A DNA stretch of 64,000 bases from Sediminibacterium ginsengisoli (lineage in GTDB: Bacteria > Bacteroidota > Bacteroidia > Chitinophagales > Chitinophagaceae). How positions within the stretch are numbered: the first letter of the stretch is position 1; every line of letters begins with the position of its first letter. Positions 51,168-61,549 of this stretch are shown here, piece after piece. Below the pieces are notes generated by a model that was not told where the DNA came from, searched no databases, and saw only the letters and a list, made by a program, of their open reading frames with translations. Made by a program: the position numbers and the translations under genes. The DNA is taken from assembly GCA_945865545.1 (NCBI GenBank), contig CAMBEQ010000008.1, forward strand, positions 1 through 64,000, written 5' to 3'.

Positions 51168-52586
51168 ATGCAAAAAATTAATATTACTACTACTGTCACA
51201 AAAATGTTGGCAGACACATTTACCCCCGTAGGAATTTATCTCCGTTTAAGAGATCGATTCAGGGATACTATTTTATTAGAAAGCACCGATTCGCATGCTT
51301 CTGAAAACAGTTATTCTTTTATTGGGGTCAATGCAATTGGAGGAATTGAAATTTCTTCCTTCAATGAAATCGAGTACAAGTATCCCAATCAAGACCCAGA
51401 GAAAGAAGTGATTAAGGAGGTACATGCTGCACCTGATCGTATTTGGTCTTATATGCAACAATATGAAATGAATGGGTCCGAAGTTAAAGAAGCCGCTTTT
51501 GCACAAGGATTGTATGGATATACCGCCTATGATGCCATTCCTTTTTTTGACACGATTCAATTTAAAGAGGGAGTGCCATTAATTCCATTAATGCGTTATA
51601 GATTGTATCAGTATGTGATTGCTTTTAATCATTTCAAAGATGAAATTTATATATGTGAGAATCAATTAGCAGGTATTGTTTCAGAACACGAGGCTTTGGT
51701 ATCGTTTATTAAAAGCAAAGATGTACCTCAATATCCTTTTTCCATAAAAGGCAATGAAACTTCAAACTTAACCGATGAGCAGTATAGAGAAGCCGTAAAA
51801 AAAGGCATTCAACACTGTATGAGAGGGGATGTATTCCAAATAGTGTTAAGTAGGCGTTTTCAACAAAGTTTTCAAGGCGATGAATTCAATGTATACCGCA
51901 CTTTAAGAAATATTAATCCATCGCCGTATTTATTTTTCTTTGATTATGGCGATTATAAATTAATGGGTTCTTCACCAGAAGCACAAATCATTATTAAAAA
52001 TGGGAAAGCAGTGGTGCATCCCATTGCAGGTACTTTTAAAAGGAGTGGCGATGAGGCAACAGATATATTAATGACTCAAAAATTACTAGACGATCCAAAA
52101 GAAAATGCAGAACATGTGATGTTGGTGGATTTGGCAAGAAATGATTTAAGTAGGGTATGTAGCGAAGTGAAAGTGAAACAATACCGACAAGTGCACTATT
52201 ATAGTCATGTAATACATTTAGTAAGTGAGGTAGAGGGCAATGTGGCTAAGGGGTCTAATCCTTTTCAATTGGTTTCAAAAACTTTTCCAGCGGGCACTTT
52301 AAGTGGAGCGCCAAAATTTAAAGCCATGCAATTGATTGATTCCATAGAGCCTACTAAACGATCTTATTATGGAGGTTGTATTGGTTTTGTAGGTTTTGAT
52401 GGCTCATGCAATCAAGCAATCATGATTCGTACTTTTTTGAGTAAGCAAAATACACTCACTTACCAAGCGGGTGCTGGGGTAGTGGCGGCAAGTGTTCCAG
52501 AAAATGAATTGCAAGAAGTGAATAATAAATTAAACGCATTAAAAACTGCGATCGTATTGGCTGAGCAACTTCATCAACAGAAATAG
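51168..52586 (+). CDS. trpE: Anthranilate synthase component I
   Basis: 'GDVFQIVLSRRF', 'NPSPYLFFFDYGDYKLMGSSPE', 'HPIAGTFKRSGD', 'VDLARNDLSRVC', 'FPAGTLSGAPKFKAM'. Confidence 0.97.
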   Translation: MQKINITTTVTKMLADTFTPVGIYLRLRDRFRDTILLESTDSHASENSYSFIGVNAIGGIEISSFNEIEYKYPNQDPEKEVIKEVHAAPDRIWSYMQQYEMNGSEVKEAAFAQGLYGYTAYDAIPFFDTIQFKEGVPLIPLMRYRLYQYVIAFNHFKDEIYICENQLAGIVSEHEALVSFIKSKDVPQYPFSIKGNETSNLTDEQYREAVKKGIQHCMRGDVFQIVLSRRFQQSFQGDEFNVYRTLRNINPSPYLFFFDYGDYKLMGSSPEAQIIIKNGKAVVHPIAGTFKRSGDEATDILMTQKLLDDPKENAEHVMLVDLARNDLSRVCSEVKVKQYRQVHYYSHVIHLVSEVEGNVAKGSNPFQLVSKTFPAGTLSGAPKFKAMQLIDSIEPTKRSYYGGCIGFVGFDGSCNQAIMIRTFLSKQNTLTYQAGAGVVAASVPENELQEVNNKLNALKTAIVLAEQLHQQK

Positions 52587-52589
52587 AAA

Positions 52590-53168
52590 ATGGAAAAAAT
52601 GAAAATATTAGTATTTGATAATTATGATTCTTTCACCTATAATTTAGTGCAATTGATAAAAGAAATTGCTCCAAAAGCGACTGTGGAAGTATTTCGTAAT
52701 GATGAAATTGATTTGGGAGAGATAAAAAATTATGATAAAATTTTATTATCCCCTGGACCGGGTTTGCCGGCAGAATCGGGATTATTATTGCCATTAATTA
52801 AAGAATATGCTTCTACTAAATCTATTTTTGGTGTTTGCCTTGGGCAACAAGCTATAGGAGAAAGTTTTGGAGCAAAGCTTACTAATTTATCACAAGTGTA
52901 TCATGGAATAGCTACCCCTATCCATTTAACCAATCCCTCTGATTTATTTGAAGGGTTGCCGGCTCAATTTGAAGTAGGTCGTTACCACAGTTGGGTCGTA
53001 GATGAAAAAGATTTTCCATCAGACTTAATAATCACTTCTAAGGATGACAAGGGGTATATCATGTCCTTAGAGCATACAACTTATGATGTACAGGGAGTAC
53101 AATTTCATCCGGAGAGTGTTTTAACGCCTAATGGAGCAAAGATTATAACAAACTGGCTAAAGAAATAA
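52590..53168 (+). CDS. trpG: Anthranilate synthase component II (glutamine amidotransferase)
   Basis: 'LVFDNYDSFTYNLVQLI', 'LLSPGPGLP', 'FGVCLGQQAIGESFG', 'GVQFHPESVLT'. Confidence 0.97.
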   Translation: MEKMKILVFDNYDSFTYNLVQLIKEIAPKATVEVFRNDEIDLGEIKNYDKILLSPGPGLPAESGLLLPLIKEYASTKSIFGVCLGQQAIGESFGAKLTNLSQVYHGIATPIHLTNPSDLFEGLPAQFEVGRYHSWVVDEKDFPSDLIITSKDDKGYIMSLEHTTYDVQGVQFHPESVLTPNGAKIITNWLKK

Positions 53169-53170
53169 AG

Positions 53171-54163
53171 ATGAAAAAATTATTACAATATTTATTTGAG
53201 CATAAAACTTTAAGTCGCGAACAAGCGAAGGAAGTACTTGTTCAAATCTCTCAAGGGGTATACAACGAACATGAAATCACTTCTTTTGTGACGGTGTATT
53301 TAATGCGTAGTATTACCATTGATGAGTTAATGGGTTTTAGGGATGCATTACTTTCTTTGGCAGTGAAAGTGAATATAGGTGTTGAAAATACCATTGACAT
53401 TGTAGGAACAGGCGGCGACGGTAAAGACACATTTAACATATCCACTTTGGCTTGCTTTATTGTAGCCGGCGCAGGGCAACCTGTCGTAAAACATGGTAAC
53501 TATGGGGCTTCTAGCGTGAGTGGTGCTTCCAATGTGATGGAACAATTGGGGTATCAATTTAAAAATGAAGAAGAGGCTTTGTCTAGAGAAGTAAAAGAAG
53601 CCGGTATTTGTTTTTTACATGCACCACTATTTCACCCGGCATTAAAAACGGTGGGACCTATCAGAAGAAATATTGGGGTACGTACTTTTTTTAATATGCT
53701 AGGTCCTATTGTCAATCCGGCGCAACCAAGATATCAATTGATTGGGGTGTATAATTTAGAAATGGCGAGAATATATAATTATGTATTGCAAACCTTGGGA
53801 AAAGATTTTACGCTGATTCATAGTTTGGATGGTTATGATGAAATTGCGCTTACTACAGATACCAAAGTAATTACCAATAAAGGAGAGTACATTATGACGC
53901 CTTATCAATTAGGGAAGAAAAAAGTATTTAGTGAGGAATTGCATGGGGGCAAAACAGTGGAAGAGGCGGCTAATATTTTTAAAAATATTATTCAAGGCAA
54001 AGGTACTTGGTCACAAAATGCAGTGGTATTGTCCAATGCGGCCATGGCATTATTTGTAACGGGGCAATATGAAAATTATGATTTGGCTTTTCAGGCGGCA
54101 GTAAAAAGTTTAGAATCGGGCGCTGCCAATACTTGTTTACAAAAATTAATAAGTTTACAATGA
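53171..54163 (+). CDS. trpD: Anthranilate phosphoribosyltransferase
   Basis: 'DIVGTGGDGKDTFNISTLACFIVAGAGQPVVKHGNYGASSVSGASNVMEQLG'. Confidence 0.97.
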   Translation: MKKLLQYLFEHKTLSREQAKEVLVQISQGVYNEHEITSFVTVYLMRSITIDELMGFRDALLSLAVKVNIGVENTIDIVGTGGDGKDTFNISTLACFIVAGAGQPVVKHGNYGASSVSGASNVMEQLGYQFKNEEEALSREVKEAGICFLHAPLFHPALKTVGPIRRNIGVRTFFNMLGPIVNPAQPRYQLIGVYNLEMARIYNYVLQTLGKDFTLIHSLDGYDEIALTTDTKVITNKGEYIMTPYQLGKKKVFSEELHGGKTVEEAANIFKNIIQGKGTWSQNAVVLSNAAMALFVTGQYENYDLAFQAAVKSLESGAANTCLQKLISLQ

Positions 54164-54963
54164 GCACGAATATTTTAGCAACCATTGTTGCTCAAAAATT
54201 TATCGAAGTAGCAGCACGAAAGAAGCAAATAAGCATAGCGCAATTAGAAGCCATGCCCTTTTTTGCTCAAAAATCTTATTCTTTACAAGCAAATTTATTA
54301 GATCCAACCAAAACCAATATCATTGCCGAATTTAAAAGAAAGTCTCCTTCCAAAGGGATTATCAATGATACCGCAAGCGTTTGGGAAGTTACTAATGCTT
54401 ATGCGCATTATGGAGCAGCCGGCATTTCCGTTTTAACCGATATGGATTTTTTTGGAGGTAGCTTGACCGATTTATCCATGGCTGTAAAAAATGAAGTCCC
54501 TGTTTTAAGAAAAGAGTTTATTATAGACGAGTATCAACTTATAGAAGCTAAGGCTTATGGGGCATCGGTTATTTTACTAATAGCCAGTTGCTTGACTCCT
54601 GCCGTGACCAAATTATTGGCTGGTACCGCTAAAGAATTAGGTATGGAAGTATTATTAGAGCTTCACGATGAAACCGAACTAGGTCATATTTGTGAGGAGG
54701 TAGATTTTGTAGGCATTAATAATAGAAGTTTGAAATCTTTCGAAGTGAATATTGAACATTCCTTAAATTTAAGAAGCCAGGTTCCAAAAAATAAATTAAG
54801 TATTGCAGAAAGCGGTATTTATGATTTAGCCACTTATCAGCTTTTGAAGCAGGAAGGATTTGATGGGTTTTTAATGGGGGAGTATTTTATGAAACAGGCT
54901 AGTCCTGCAAAAGCCTTTGAAGCATTTGCAAGTGCCATTAAAACTGGAAAGGATGAAGCTTAA
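54160..54963 (+). CDS. trpC: Indole-3-glycerol phosphate synthase
   Basis: Start reassigned to MSTNILATI (ATGA overlap with trpD); 'IIAEFKRKSPSKGIIN', 'VLRKEFIIDEYQLIEAKAYGASVILLIAS', 'VGINNRSLKSF'. Confidence 0.97.
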   Translation: MSTNILATIVAQKFIEVAARKKQISIAQLEAMPFFAQKSYSLQANLLDPTKTNIIAEFKRKSPSKGIINDTASVWEVTNAYAHYGAAGISVLTDMDFFGGSLTDLSMAVKNEVPVLRKEFIIDEYQLIEAKAYGASVILLIASCLTPAVTKLLAGTAKELGMEVLLELHDETELGHICEEVDFVGINNRSLKSFEVNIEHSLNLRSQVPKNKLSIAESGIYDLATYQLLKQEGFDGFLMGEYFMKQASPAKAFEAFASAIKTGKDEA

Positions 54964-55579
54964 AGTATGTGGCATTACTCAAATAGAACAAGCCCAGGCA
55001 TTAGATTCCATGGGTGTAAATTATATTGGATTCATTTTTTATGCTGCGTCTAAGCGATATGTATTGTCTGCCATGACGATGGAGCAATTGGCAGCTTTTA
55101 AGCCAGTGCATGCAAAAAAAGTGGGCGTATTTGTGAATGAATCTATGGAGAAAATTTTGGAAATAGTAAAAACAGCTGGTTTAGATATGGTACAATTGCA
55201 TGGCGATGAAACGGTAGATTATTGTGAAAGCTTGAATCAGTTAGTGCCCGTTATAAAAGTGTTTAGAATTGGCAATGCCTTGCCAAATTATACTGCTTAT
55301 GATAATGCGGCTGCTTATTATTTGTTTGATACAGACAGTGCGCTGTATGGTGGAACAGGGCAACACTTTAATTGGGAAATTATTAAAAACGAGCATTTCA
55401 ATAAGCCCTATTTTCTAAGTGGAGGTATTGGTGCCAATGATGTGCAGGGGATTGAGGTGATGTGTAAAACCAAGGCGGGAAAAAATTTGGCAGCGATTGA
55501 TATTAATAGTCAGTTTGAAACAAGCCCAGGCATAAAAAAATTAGAAAAAATTAAAACATTTATAGATGCAATCATTTAG
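54953..55579 (+). CDS. trpF: Phosphoribosylanthranilate isomerase
   Basis: Start reassigned to MKLKVCGITQIEQ; 'YIGFIFYAASKRYV', 'VQLHGDE', 'FLSGGIGANDV', 'AIDINSQFETSPGIK'. Confidence 0.95.
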   Translation: MKLKVCGITQIEQAQALDSMGVNYIGFIFYAASKRYVLSAMTMEQLAAFKPVHAKKVGVFVNESMEKILEIVKTAGLDMVQLHGDETVDYCESLNQLVPVIKVFRIGNALPNYTAYDNAAAYYLFDTDSALYGGTGQHFNWEIIKNEHFNKPYFLSGGIGANDVQGIEVMCKTKAGKNLAAIDINSQFETSPGIKKLEKIKTFIDAII

Positions 55580-56765
55580 CACAATAAACAATTATCAAAA
55601 TCCTTCAGAGGAAGGCTATTATGGTGAATTTGGAGGTGCCTATATTCCCGAGATGTTGTATGGCAATGTGGAAACCTTAAGAAAACAGTATTTGCAAATT
55701 ATGCAGGATCCTATTTTTCAAACCGAATTTCAACAACTCTTAAAAGACTATGTAGGAAGACCCACTCCTTTATTTTTAGCCGAGCGTTTAAGTAAAGAAA
55801 TTGGAGCTACAATTTATTTAAAAAGAGAAGATTTATGCCATACGGGGGCACATAAAATAAATAACACCATTGGACAAATAATTTTAGCACAAAGATTGGG
55901 TAAGAAGAAAATTATTGCAGAAACTGGTGCAGGCCAACACGGTGTGGCAACGGCTACGGTTTGCGCTTTAAAAGGAATGGAATGTGTGGTGTATATGGGA
56001 GAGAAAGATATTGAAAGACAAGCGCCCAATGTAGCCCGTATGAAAATGTTGGGAGCTACAGTGATTCCTGCCGTTAGTGGTAGTAAGACATTGAAAGATG
56101 CCACCAATGAAGCCATTCGTGCTTGGATCAACGAGCCAATTGAAACACATTATATTATTGGTAGTGTGGTAGGACCGCATCCTTATCCAGATATGGTAGC
56201 CCGTTTTCAAAGTGTGATTAGTGAAGAAATAAGAAAGCAATTAAAAGAAAAAACCGGAACAGAGTTGCCTACGCATGTGGTAGCTTGCGTCGGTGGAGGC
56301 AGTAATGCAGCAGGTGCTTTTTATCATTTTTTAAATGAACCTACAGTAGAATTGGTCGCTGTAGAAGCAGCTGGTCATGGGGTAAATTCTGGTTTAAGTG
56401 CTGCCACCACTCAATTGGGTACACATGGTATTTTACATGGAAGTAAAAGTATTGTAATGCAAACCCAAGATGGTCAAGTAGTAGAGCCACATAGTATTTC
56501 TGCAGGGTTAGATTATCCAGGCATTGGACCACTCCACGCTTTTTTATATGAAAGCAAAAGAGGTACTTTTTTAAGTGCTACGGATGAAGAAGCTTTGGCT
56601 TCCGCCTTTCATCTTTCCAAAATTGAAGGCATTATCCCAGCATTAGAAACAGCCCATGCCTTTTCTGTGTTGCCAAAATTAAATTTAAAACCAACCGATG
56701 TGGTGGTAGTCTGTTTAAGCGGAAGAGGTGATAAAGATTTAGCCACCTATATGCAATATTTATAA
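55566..56765 (+). CDS. trpB: Tryptophan synthase beta subunit
   Basis: 'GYYGEFGGAYIPEMLY', 'LKREDLCHTGAHKINNTIGQ', 'CVGGGSNAAGAFYHF'. Confidence 0.98.
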   Translation: MQSFSTINNYQNPSEEGYYGEFGGAYIPEMLYGNVETLRKQYLQIMQDPIFQTEFQQLLKDYVGRPTPLFLAERLSKEIGATIYLKREDLCHTGAHKINNTIGQIILAQRLGKKKIIAETGAGQHGVATATVCALKGMECVVYMGEKDIERQAPNVARMKMLGATVIPAVSGSKTLKDATNEAIRAWINEPIETHYIIGSVVGPHPYPDMVARFQSVISEEIRKQLKEKTGTELPTHVVACVGGGSNAAGAFYHFLNEPTVELVAVEAAGHGVNSGLSAATTQLGTHGILHGSKSIVMQTQDGQVVEPHSISAGLDYPGIGPLHAFLYESKRGTFLSATDEEALASAFHLSKIEGIIPALETAHAFSVLPKLNLKPTDVVVVCLSGRGDKDLATYMQYL

Positions 56766-56783
56766 AGCGCAAACGAAATTATT

Positions 56784-57557
56784 ATGTCAAGGTTAGAACT
56801 ATTATTTAAAGAAAAGAAAGAACGCGTTTTAAATGTCTATTTTACTGCAGGCTATCCCAATTTAGATAGTACAGATAAAGTAATGTCCAGTTTGCAATCC
56901 AATGGTGCCAATATTATTGAAATAGGTATGCCCTATAGCGACCCTTTAGCAGATGGGGAAGTGATACAAACCAGTAGTATTAAGGCTTTATCCAATGGAA
57001 TGACCTTGACTGTTTTATTTAAGCAATTAGCCAATATGCGAAAAAGTATTCATATTCCTGTTATTTTAATGGGCTATATGAATCCGATTTTACAATATGG
57101 ATTTGAAGCATTTTGCAAAAAAGCAAAAGAAGTAGGGGTGGACGGATTAATTTTACCCGATTTGCCTTTATTTGAGTTCGAACAATTCTATGGGAAAGTT
57201 ATTAAACACAATGGGTTAGATTTTATTTTTTTAGTAACGCCAGAAACACCTCCGGAAAGAATAAAAAAATTAGACAGCTTAAGTTCTGGTTTTTTATATG
57301 CAGTAAGTTCCTCCGCAACTACTGGAAAAGATAAAGATTTTTCAAAAGTAGCCAGTTATTTAAAAGGCTTACAAAATATGCAATTGAAAAATCCAATTTT
57401 AGTAGGATTTGGTATAAAGGATAAAACTACTTTTGATATGGCCACTGCACATACCCAAGGAGCCATTATTGGATCAGCTTATATTCAGGTATTATCCAAA
57501 GGGGGAGATATAGAAGAAAGTACAAGACAGTTTTTAAATGGAGTATTAAGTATTTAA
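56784..57557 (+). CDS. trpA: Tryptophan synthase alpha subunit
   Basis: 'YFTAGYPNLDST', 'IIEIGMPYSDPLADGEVIQTSS', 'DGLILPDLPLFE', 'VGFGIKDK'. Confidence 0.97.
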   Translation: MSRLELLFKEKKERVLNVYFTAGYPNLDSTDKVMSSLQSNGANIIEIGMPYSDPLADGEVIQTSSIKALSNGMTLTVLFKQLANMRKSIHIPVILMGYMNPILQYGFEAFCKKAKEVGVDGLILPDLPLFEFEQFYGKVIKHNGLDFIFLVTPETPPERIKKLDSLSSGFLYAVSSSATTGKDKDFSKVASYLKGLQNMQLKNPILVGFGIKDKTTFDMATAHTQGAIIGSAYIQVLSKGGDIEESTRQFLNGVLSI

Positions 57558-57580
57558 CAACGAGGTTTATAAAATTTAAT

Positions 57581-58171
57581 ATGAAAACAGTTATCATACA
57601 ATACAATGCAGGAAATATTCAATCCGTTTTATACGCTTTGGAGCGATTGGGTGAGACTGCTTTGGTTACGGATGATGCCAATGAAATTAAAACTGCAGAT
57701 AAAGTGATATTTCCAGGGGTGGGCGAAGCCAGCACGGCGATGCAATATTTAAAAGAACGCAAGTTGGACCTGCTTATAAAAAATTTAGAACAACCAGTAT
57801 TGGGCATTTGTTTAGGCATGCAATTAATGTGCACCCATTCTACAGAAAATAATACCCCTTGTTTGGGTATTTTTGAAGAACAGGTAAAACAATTTAAACC
57901 ATTGGACGCCACTATTAAAGTGCCTCAAATAGGTTGGAATACGATTTCCAATTTGAAATCTATTTTATTTGAAGGAATTCCTGAAAATAGTTATGCGTAT
58001 TTTGTGCATGGCTATTATGCGGCTACGGGAGCGCATACGATCGCTACTACCAACTATGTAGAAGACTATAGCAGTGCTTTACAAAAAAATAATTTTTATG
58101 GGGTACAGTTTCATCCAGAAAAGTCGGCGCTCATAGGAGAGCAGCTCATTAAAAATTTTCTTGCACTTTAA
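57581..58171 (+). CDS. hisH: Imidazole glycerol phosphate synthase subunit HisH
   Basis: 'IQYNAGNIQSVLYALERLG', 'VIFPGVGEASTAMQYL', 'VLGICLGMQLMC', 'GVQFHPEKS'. Confidence 0.97.
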   Translation: MKTVIIQYNAGNIQSVLYALERLGETALVTDDANEIKTADKVIFPGVGEASTAMQYLKERKLDLLIKNLEQPVLGICLGMQLMCTHSTENNTPCLGIFEEQVKQFKPLDATIKVPQIGWNTISNLKSILFEGIPENSYAYFVHGYYAATGAHTIATTNYVEDYSSALQKNNFYGVQFHPEKSALIGEQLIKNFLAL

Positions 58172-58201
58172 TTATCAATCAAAAAAAATACAAAAACTTA
58201 A

Positions 58202-58921
58202 ATGCAAATTATTCCAGCTATAGATATTATAGAAGGTAAATGTGTTCGATTGACCGAAGGGGATTACGCGCAAAAGAAAATTTACAACGAAAATCCTTTA
58301 GAAGTGGCTAAGGCATTTGAAGGCATTGGTTTAATGCGTTTGCATTTGGTAGATTTAGACGGAGCCAAAGCTGGAGAAGTAGTGAATTGGAAAGTACTAG
58401 AAAAAATAGCCAATCAAACGCAGTTGAAAATTGATTTTGGAGGAGGTATTAAAACGGAAGCTACATTGAAAACAGTTTTAGATACTGGGGCTAAATATGC
58501 TACCATAGGAAGCTTAGCCGTAAAAAGCCCTGAAATTTTTCAAGAATGGATTGCCCGTTTTGGCGCTAAAGTTTTTATGTTAGGGGCAGATGTGTTCGAA
58601 GAAAAAATTGCTATTGGCGGTTGGTTAGAAAAAACCAATATCACAGTGTTTGATTTTATGAAATTGTATATGGGCAAAGGGGTAAAGCAAATTTTTTGTA
58701 CCGACATTCAAAAAGATGGGAAATTAGAAGGGCCTTCTATTGAATTGTATCAAAAAATACTGGAACAATTTCCAAGCTTACATTTAATTGCTAGTGGTGG
58801 GGTGAGTTCGTTAGATGATTTAATTGAATTAGAGGAAATAGGATGCAGTGCTGCTATTGTTGGGAAAGCCATTTATGAAAATAAAATAACCATTAACGAA
58901 TTAGCTAATTTTAATTTATAA
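58202..58921 (+). CDS. hisA: ProFAR isomerase HisA
   Basis: '[37 protein letters not shown]', '[12 protein letters not shown]', '[10 protein letters not shown]'. Confidence 0.97.
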   Translation: MQIIPAIDIIEGKCVRLTEGDYAQKKIYNENPLEVAKAFEGIGLMRLHLVDLDGAKAGEVVNWKVLEKIANQTQLKIDFGGGIKTEATLKTVLDTGAKYATIGSLAVKSPEIFQEWIARFGAKVFMLGADVFEEKIAIGGWLEKTNITVFDFMKLYMGKGVKQIFCTDIQKDGKLEGPSIELYQKILEQFPSLHLIASGGVSSLDDLIELEEIGCSAAIVGKAIYENKITINELANFNL

Positions 58922-58922
58922 T

Positions 58923-59681
58923 ATGTTAACCAAACGCATTATACCTTGTTTAGATATTAAAGATGGCCGCACCGTTAAAGGGGTTAATTTTGAACAGTTG
59001 CGTGATGCAGGCGATCCTATTGAGTTAGCAGCATTGTATGCACAAGAGGGGGCAGACGAATTAGTTTTTTTAGACATCACTGCCACTATTGAAAAGCGCA
59101 AGACACTTAGCCAATTGGTCAATAAAATAGCGCACCGCATTAATATTCCCTTTACAGTAGGGGGCGGTATTAAAACCGAAGAAGATGTAAGTATTTTATT
59201 ACAAAATGGGGCAGATAAAATATCTATTAATTCGGCTGCATTTTTAGACCCAACCATTATTAATCGCTTTGCGAAAAATTTTGGAAGTCAATGTGTAGTT
59301 TTAGCAATAGATACAAAACTGGAAGCCGATGGAAATTGGTATGTGTATTTAAATGGCGGAAGGCAAAAAACAGACAGCTTGACAACGGAGTGGGCTAAAA
59401 AAGCAGTGGATTTAGGAGCGGGGGAAATATTACTTACATCCATGAACCACGATGGAACCAAACAAGGTTTTGCTTTGGATATAACAGCAACTTTATCTTC
59501 CCAATTAGCTGTACCTATAATTGCATCAGGTGGTGGTGGAACAGCAGCGCATTTTTATGATGTATTTACAACAGGAAAGGCAGATGCTGCTTTGGCAGCA
59601 AGTATATTTCATTACAAGGAAGTACCGATACCTGATTTAAAAAAATACCTACACCAAAAAGGAGTTTCCATAAGAATATAA
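58923..59681 (+). CDS. hisF: Imidazole glycerol phosphate synthase subunit HisF
   Basis: '[36 protein letters not shown]', '[13 protein letters not shown]', '[13 protein letters not shown]'. Confidence 0.98.
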   Translation: MLTKRIIPCLDIKDGRTVKGVNFEQLRDAGDPIELAALYAQEGADELVFLDITATIEKRKTLSQLVNKIAHRINIPFTVGGGIKTEEDVSILLQNGADKISINSAAFLDPTIINRFAKNFGSQCVVLAIDTKLEADGNWYVYLNGGRQKTDSLTTEWAKKAVDLGAGEILLTSMNHDGTKQGFALDITATLSSQLAVPIIASGGGGTAAHFYDVFTTGKADAALAASIFHYKEVPIPDLKKYLHQKGVSIRI

Positions 59682-59701
59682 AAAATAACAAAAAATAATT
59701 T

Positions 59702-60304
59702 ATGAATATCAATTTTACAAAATATGCAGATGGTTTAGTACCTGCTATTGTTCAAGATGCCGATACGAAAACAGTATTGATGCTTGGATTTATGAATCAA
59801 GCAGCGGTGGAGGCTACTATCGAAAATAAAAAAGTAACTTTTTACAGTCGTTCCAAAAATAGATTATGGACCAAGGGCGAAGAAAGCGGAAACTTTTTAC
59901 AATATATAAGTATGTCCGTAGATTGCGATCAAGACAGTTTATTAATACTTGCCCATCCAGTAGGCCCAGTTTGCCATACTGGAAGCGATACCTGTTGGGG
60001 CAGTGAGAATATAAAAGACAATACCGCATTTTTAAATCAATTAGAGCAGGTCATTGCACAAAGAAAAACTGCTGCTCCAGAAAGTTCTTATGTGGCATCT
60101 CTTTTTGCAAAGGGGGTTAACAAAATAGCTCAAAAAGTAGGGGAAGAGGCAGTAGAAATGGTGATTGAGTCAAAAGACAATAACGACAGCTTATTTTTGG
60201 AGGAATCGGCCGATTTATTGTTCCATTATTTAATACTTTTACAGGCAAAAGGCTTTGAATTAGCGGATGTGGTAAAAGTTTTGCAGAAAAGACATAAGGC
60301 CTAA
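59702..60304 (+). CDS. hisIE: Bifunctional phosphoribosyl-AMP cyclohydrolase / phosphoribosyl-ATP pyrophosphatase
   Basis: 'VLMLGFMNQAAVEATIENKKVTFYSRSKNRLWTKGEESGNF', 'GPVCHTGSDTCW', 'VGEEAVEMVIESKD'. Confidence 0.97.
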   Translation: MNINFTKYADGLVPAIVQDADTKTVLMLGFMNQAAVEATIENKKVTFYSRSKNRLWTKGEESGNFLQYISMSVDCDQDSLLILAHPVGPVCHTGSDTCWGSENIKDNTAFLNQLEQVIAQRKTAAPESSYVASLFAKGVNKIAQKVGEEAVEMVIESKDNNDSLFLEESADLLFHYLILLQAKGFELADVVKVLQKRHKA

Positions 60305-60371
60305 GCAATAAATCTTTATATTTAATCTTATATTTCGAAAATTTTTTAAAATATCATTCAAAAAATAAATT

Positions 60372-61466
60372 ATGAATAACAGTATAAAAAAAATAACCAT
60401 TGGATTTTTAATGACCATAGTGTGCTTTCAATTAAATGCACAATCCTTACAAATTACTGGGAATTTAAAAAATGTCCCAGATAAAATGCAAGTGGCTTTA
60501 TTAGATGGTATGGCTAATAAAGAAGTAGACTCGGCCATGGTAGTGGATGGAAAATTTGTATTAAAAGCAAAGACGGAGAATACTGGAATCTACGTAATCA
60601 CCTTCAAAGCAATAAAAATTCAAATACCCATTTTTGTAGGCAATGATGAACTTACTATGGAAGGGGATGTTCAAAAAGTAAATGAAATTGTATATAAAGG
60701 TTCTGCTAGTCAAGAATTGTATCAGTCCTTTATGAAAAATTTAGATCCTAAAATGCTTACCTATTTTAATATTTTATCGATAGCGGAAAATGAAAAAAAT
60801 AGTATTAAAAAAGATTCCATTACTAAAAAAGCAGACATAGAAGCAAAAAAAATCATTGATGAATATATTGCATTAAGTAAAAAATACAATGAGTCTCCAG
60901 TAACTACTTTTTTCTTATTCCAGTTTGCTAACATATTTCCATTGGTGAAAGAATCATTGAGAGATTATTATGCTCTTTTAGCAGGGGAGGCTAAAAAAGG
61001 TCCTTTTGCTATGGTAATTGAAAAATCAATGGAATCTGCGGGATTAGGCAAGATTGGCTCTGTGTTGCCCGATTTTAAACAAAATGATGTCAATGGTAAG
61101 TCGGTGAGTTTGTCTTCTTTGAAAGGGAAATATGTATTGGTTGATTTTTGGGCAAGCTGGTGCGGCCCTTGCCGAGCAGAAAATCCGAATGTAGTAAAAA
61201 CCTACAATCAATTCAAGGATAAGAATTTCACAGTATTGGGAGTTTCATTAGATCAGGATAAAACAAGATGGTTGGAGGCTATTAAAAAAGATGGTTTAAA
61301 TTGGACGCATGTAAGTGATTTAAAATATTGGAACAATGAAGTGGCTGTTCAATTTGGTATACAATCTATACCAGCTAGTTTCTTAATTGATCCAAATGGG
61401 GTGGTGATTGGAAGAGATTTAAGGGGGGATGATTTAGTAAAAACACTTGAAAAGTTGATCAAGTAA
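60372..61466 (+). CDS. TlpA-like thioredoxin-family protein with DUF4369-like N-terminus
   Basis: 'KYVLVDFWASWCGPCRAENPNVVKTYNQF' (WCGPC), N-terminal 'LQITGNLKNVPDKMQVALLDGMANKEVDSAMVVDGKFVLKAKTE'. Confidence 0.93.
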   Translation: MNNSIKKITIGFLMTIVCFQLNAQSLQITGNLKNVPDKMQVALLDGMANKEVDSAMVVDGKFVLKAKTENTGIYVITFKAIKIQIPIFVGNDELTMEGDVQKVNEIVYKGSASQELYQSFMKNLDPKMLTYFNILSIAENEKNSIKKDSITKKADIEAKKIIDEYIALSKKYNESPVTTFFLFQFANIFPLVKESLRDYYALLAGEAKKGPFAMVIEKSMESAGLGKIGSVLPDFKQNDVNGKSVSLSSLKGKYVLVDFWASWCGPCRAENPNVVKTYNQFKDKNFTVLGVSLDQDKTRWLEAIKKDGLNWTHVSDLKYWNNEVAVQFGIQSIPASFLIDPNGVVIGRDLRGDDLVKTLEKLIK

Positions 61467-61487
61467 AATTTTCAAATAAAAATATAA

Positions 61488-61520
61488 AAAAAGCCTCCCG
61501 ATTATTCGGGGGACTTTTTA
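61488..61520 (+). terminator. Rho-independent terminator (possibly bidirectional)
   Basis: AAAAAGCCTCCCGA TTAT-loop TCGGGGGACTTTTT between convergent genes. Confidence 0.75.
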
Positions 61521-61549
61521 ATAGCATCTATTTTGTAAAACTGTATTGG

